From an uncultured Pirellula sp. (GTDB lineage: Bacteria > Planctomycetota > Planctomycetia > Pirellulales > Pirellulaceae): DNA of 64,000 bases. Positions 62,865-64,000 of the stretch are shown here, piece after piece (position 1 is the first letter of the stretch; each line of letters begins with the position of its first letter). The stretch is taken from NCBI GenBank assembly GCA_903892355.1, contig CAITIE010000084.1:1-64000 (forward strand), read 5' to 3'. The notes below the pieces were generated by a model. The model was not told the DNA's origin. It ran no database searches and saw nothing but the letters and a program-made list of their open reading frames with translations. A program made the position numbers and the translations under genes.

Positions 62865-64000
62865 CTAGATTGCTTGGACCGATTCCTGGCCGAGTCTTGC
62901 GCAGAAATCACCGAACGACTCGGTGCCTTCGCGTTGCGATTTGAACGCCACGAATAGAGGCTTGAGGGTATCGGTGATGTTTTCGAGAGGGATTAGGTCC
63001 TTGTAGATGAATGCGAGGCGGGTTCCCAGCCGGGCACCACCGACGTAGACGGTGTATTTCCCTTTGGCTTTGCCCACCAGGCCGATATCGGCGTTGTAGG
63101 GGCGGGCGCATCCGTTCGGGCAGCCGGTCATTCGGACGGTGAAGAGTTCTTTATCGAGTTCGAGTTCTTCTAGGGTTTTCTCCATAACATCGAGGAGTCC
63201 TGGAAGGGCCCGTTCGCTTTCGGTGATCGCGAGGCCGCAGGTAGGTAGGGCCACGCAAGCGATCGACCAGCGGCGGACGTTGGATATCTCTTCGGTGAGC
63301 GGAAGGCCTCGTTTCTTGATAAGGCCTTCGAGTTTGCTCCGCTCGTTTTCTTGAAGGTTGCAAAAGAGGACGCTTTGATGAGCGGTCAGGCGGATCTCCG
63401 GGTTCAGTTCCGAACAGATATCTCGGAGGGCTGCTTTCCAGGCGCGGTTGTCATCATCGTATAGACGGCCGTTTTCGACATTGAATCCGTAGAACCAACG
63501 TCCGTCTCCTTGTTCGTCCCAACCCATGTGATCGCGGTGTTCGGTAACATCGTCGTGAGTGCAGTCGCTCAGTTTGGAGCCGTAGTACTCCTCTACTTTG
63601 CTGCGCATCCATTCGATGCCGCGATCATGGACCAAGTACTTCAGGCGGGCTCGCTTGCGGTCGTCGCGGTAGCCGAAATCACGTTGTACCTTGACGATCG
63701 CCTCTGCCACAGCGACGGCTTGTTCGGGGGTTACAAACGCCATACGCGTCGCAAGGCGAGGGAAGGTTTTCTTTGCGCTCGGCGTGATTCCCAGTCCGCC
63801 ACCGACAGTCACGTTGTAGCCGATGACTTCACCGTCGCGAACGACGGCGATGAATCCGAGGCAATTGGTGTAGACATCCGTGCAGTTGTCGTCGGAAATA
63901 GCGACTGCAGTTTTGAATTTACGAGGCAGGTAGGTTTTTCCATAGATCGGTTCAACGACCTCGTCGCTGCCACCTTGGAGTGTTTCGTCGCCGGAGTCCA
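62865..64000 (-). CDS. cysI: Sulfite reductase hemoprotein subunit, C-terminal part
   Basis: The frame is open to the right edge; translation to the edge gives DVYTNCLGFIAVVRDG and VGGGLGITPSAKKTFP, as expected for this family, so the 5' end lies outside. The siroheme-[4Fe-4S] ligands are present: ACVALPTCGLA (C-x5-C) and TGCPNGCARPYNADIG (C-x3-C). These place it with the NADPH- or ferredoxin-dependent sulfite/nitrite reductases; the sequence around them fits sulfite reductase (CysI) best. It reduces sulfite to sulfide for cysteine synthesis, the same pathway as the serine acetyltransferase gene at 57829-58800. An apparent internal GTG at 63812 is not the real start. Confidence 0.92.
   Translation of the reverse strand, partial: DSGDETLQGGSDEVVEPIYGKTYLPRKFKTAVAISDDNCTDVYTNCLGFIAVVRDGEVIGYNVTVGGGLGITPSAKKTFPRLATRMAFVTPEQAVAVAEAIVKVQRDFGYRDDRKRARLKYLVHDRGIEWMRSKVEEYYGSKLSDCTHDDVTEHRDHMGWDEQGDGRWFYGFNVENGRLYDDDNRAWKAALRDICSELNPEIRLTAHQSVLFCNLQENERSKLEGLIKKRGLPLTEEISNVRRWSIACVALPTCGLAITESERALPGLLDVMEKTLEELELDKELFTVRMTGCPNGCARPYNADIGLVGKAKGKYTVYVGGARLGTRLAFIYKDLIPLENITDTLKPLFVAFKSQREGTESFGDFCARLGQESVQAI

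Noticed and set aside
63810-63812. GTG as the start of the sulfite reductase gene
   Set aside because: The frame continues to the right edge with conserved sulfite reductase sequence, so the real start is outside the window.

Overview
The window looks like a chromosomal segment of a planctomycete, most likely from the Pirellulaceae (Rhodopirellula/Blastopirellula-type). The signs are a DUF1559 pseudopilin-like protein paired with a small lipoprotein, PEP-CTERM proteins, giant secreted proteins carrying the planctomycete N-terminal LExRxLMA motif, a BBP7-like outer-membrane protein, dockerin-type calcium repeats, and scattered flagellar genes. No tRNA, rRNA, CRISPR array or insertion sequence was recognised.

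Layout. (1) 1-26.4 kb is a surface and secretion region. It holds a truncated PEP-CTERM gene at the left edge; a lipoprotein/DUF1559 pair; two exported phosphoesterases (LamG-purple acid phosphatase and an alkaline-phosphatase-superfamily enzyme); a sulfotransferase-like gene with two 2OG-Fe(II) oxygenase-like genes; then four large secreted proteins (2066, 1885, 995 and 774 aa) with adhesin, phosphoesterase and metalloprotease domains, and a second, nearly identical PEP-CTERM gene. Three of the large proteins end in the same ~400-residue module. (2) 26.4-31.3 kb, minus strand: a ureidoglycolate-lyase-like protein, then ROK kinase-lepA-ruvB. (3) 31.6-37.2 kb: a BBP7-like barrel protein with an 11-copy pentapeptide repeat, diverging from rimO-pgsA-CPBP protease. 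(4) 37.4-44.9 kb: a squalene-cyclase-fold protein, hisS, a YkgJ-type cysteine-cluster protein, an RsmB/RsmF-like methyltransferase converging on a cysteine desulfurase, and an atypical SDR. (5) 45.3-56.4 kb: a two-domain fasciclin protein with a strong terminator, a 1579-aa PQQ-propeller/TPR protein translationally coupled to a UbiB-type kinase, and ftsH-rsgA. (6) 56.8-61.0 kb: flagellar genes (FlgN-like, flgB, flgI, flgJ) interrupted by a serine acetyltransferase gene. (7) 61.6-64.0 kb: a glutamine-amidotransferase-like protein lacking its nucleophile, and the C-terminal part of a sulfite reductase running off the right edge.

How it fits together. The right two thirds are mostly housekeeping genes (translation, recombination, proteolysis, sulfur and lipid metabolism). 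The left third is the accessory part. It encodes an exported set of hydrolases and adhesive scaffolds sharing N-terminal and C-terminal features, next to a small set of possible modifying enzymes. The most unusual observations are domains nested inside Ig-like folds, a shared uncharacterised C-terminal module, the duplicated PEP-CTERM gene with its terminator 14.49 kb apart, and several enzymes lacking a residue normally essential for catalysis or metal binding. All of this was read by eye, without database searches.
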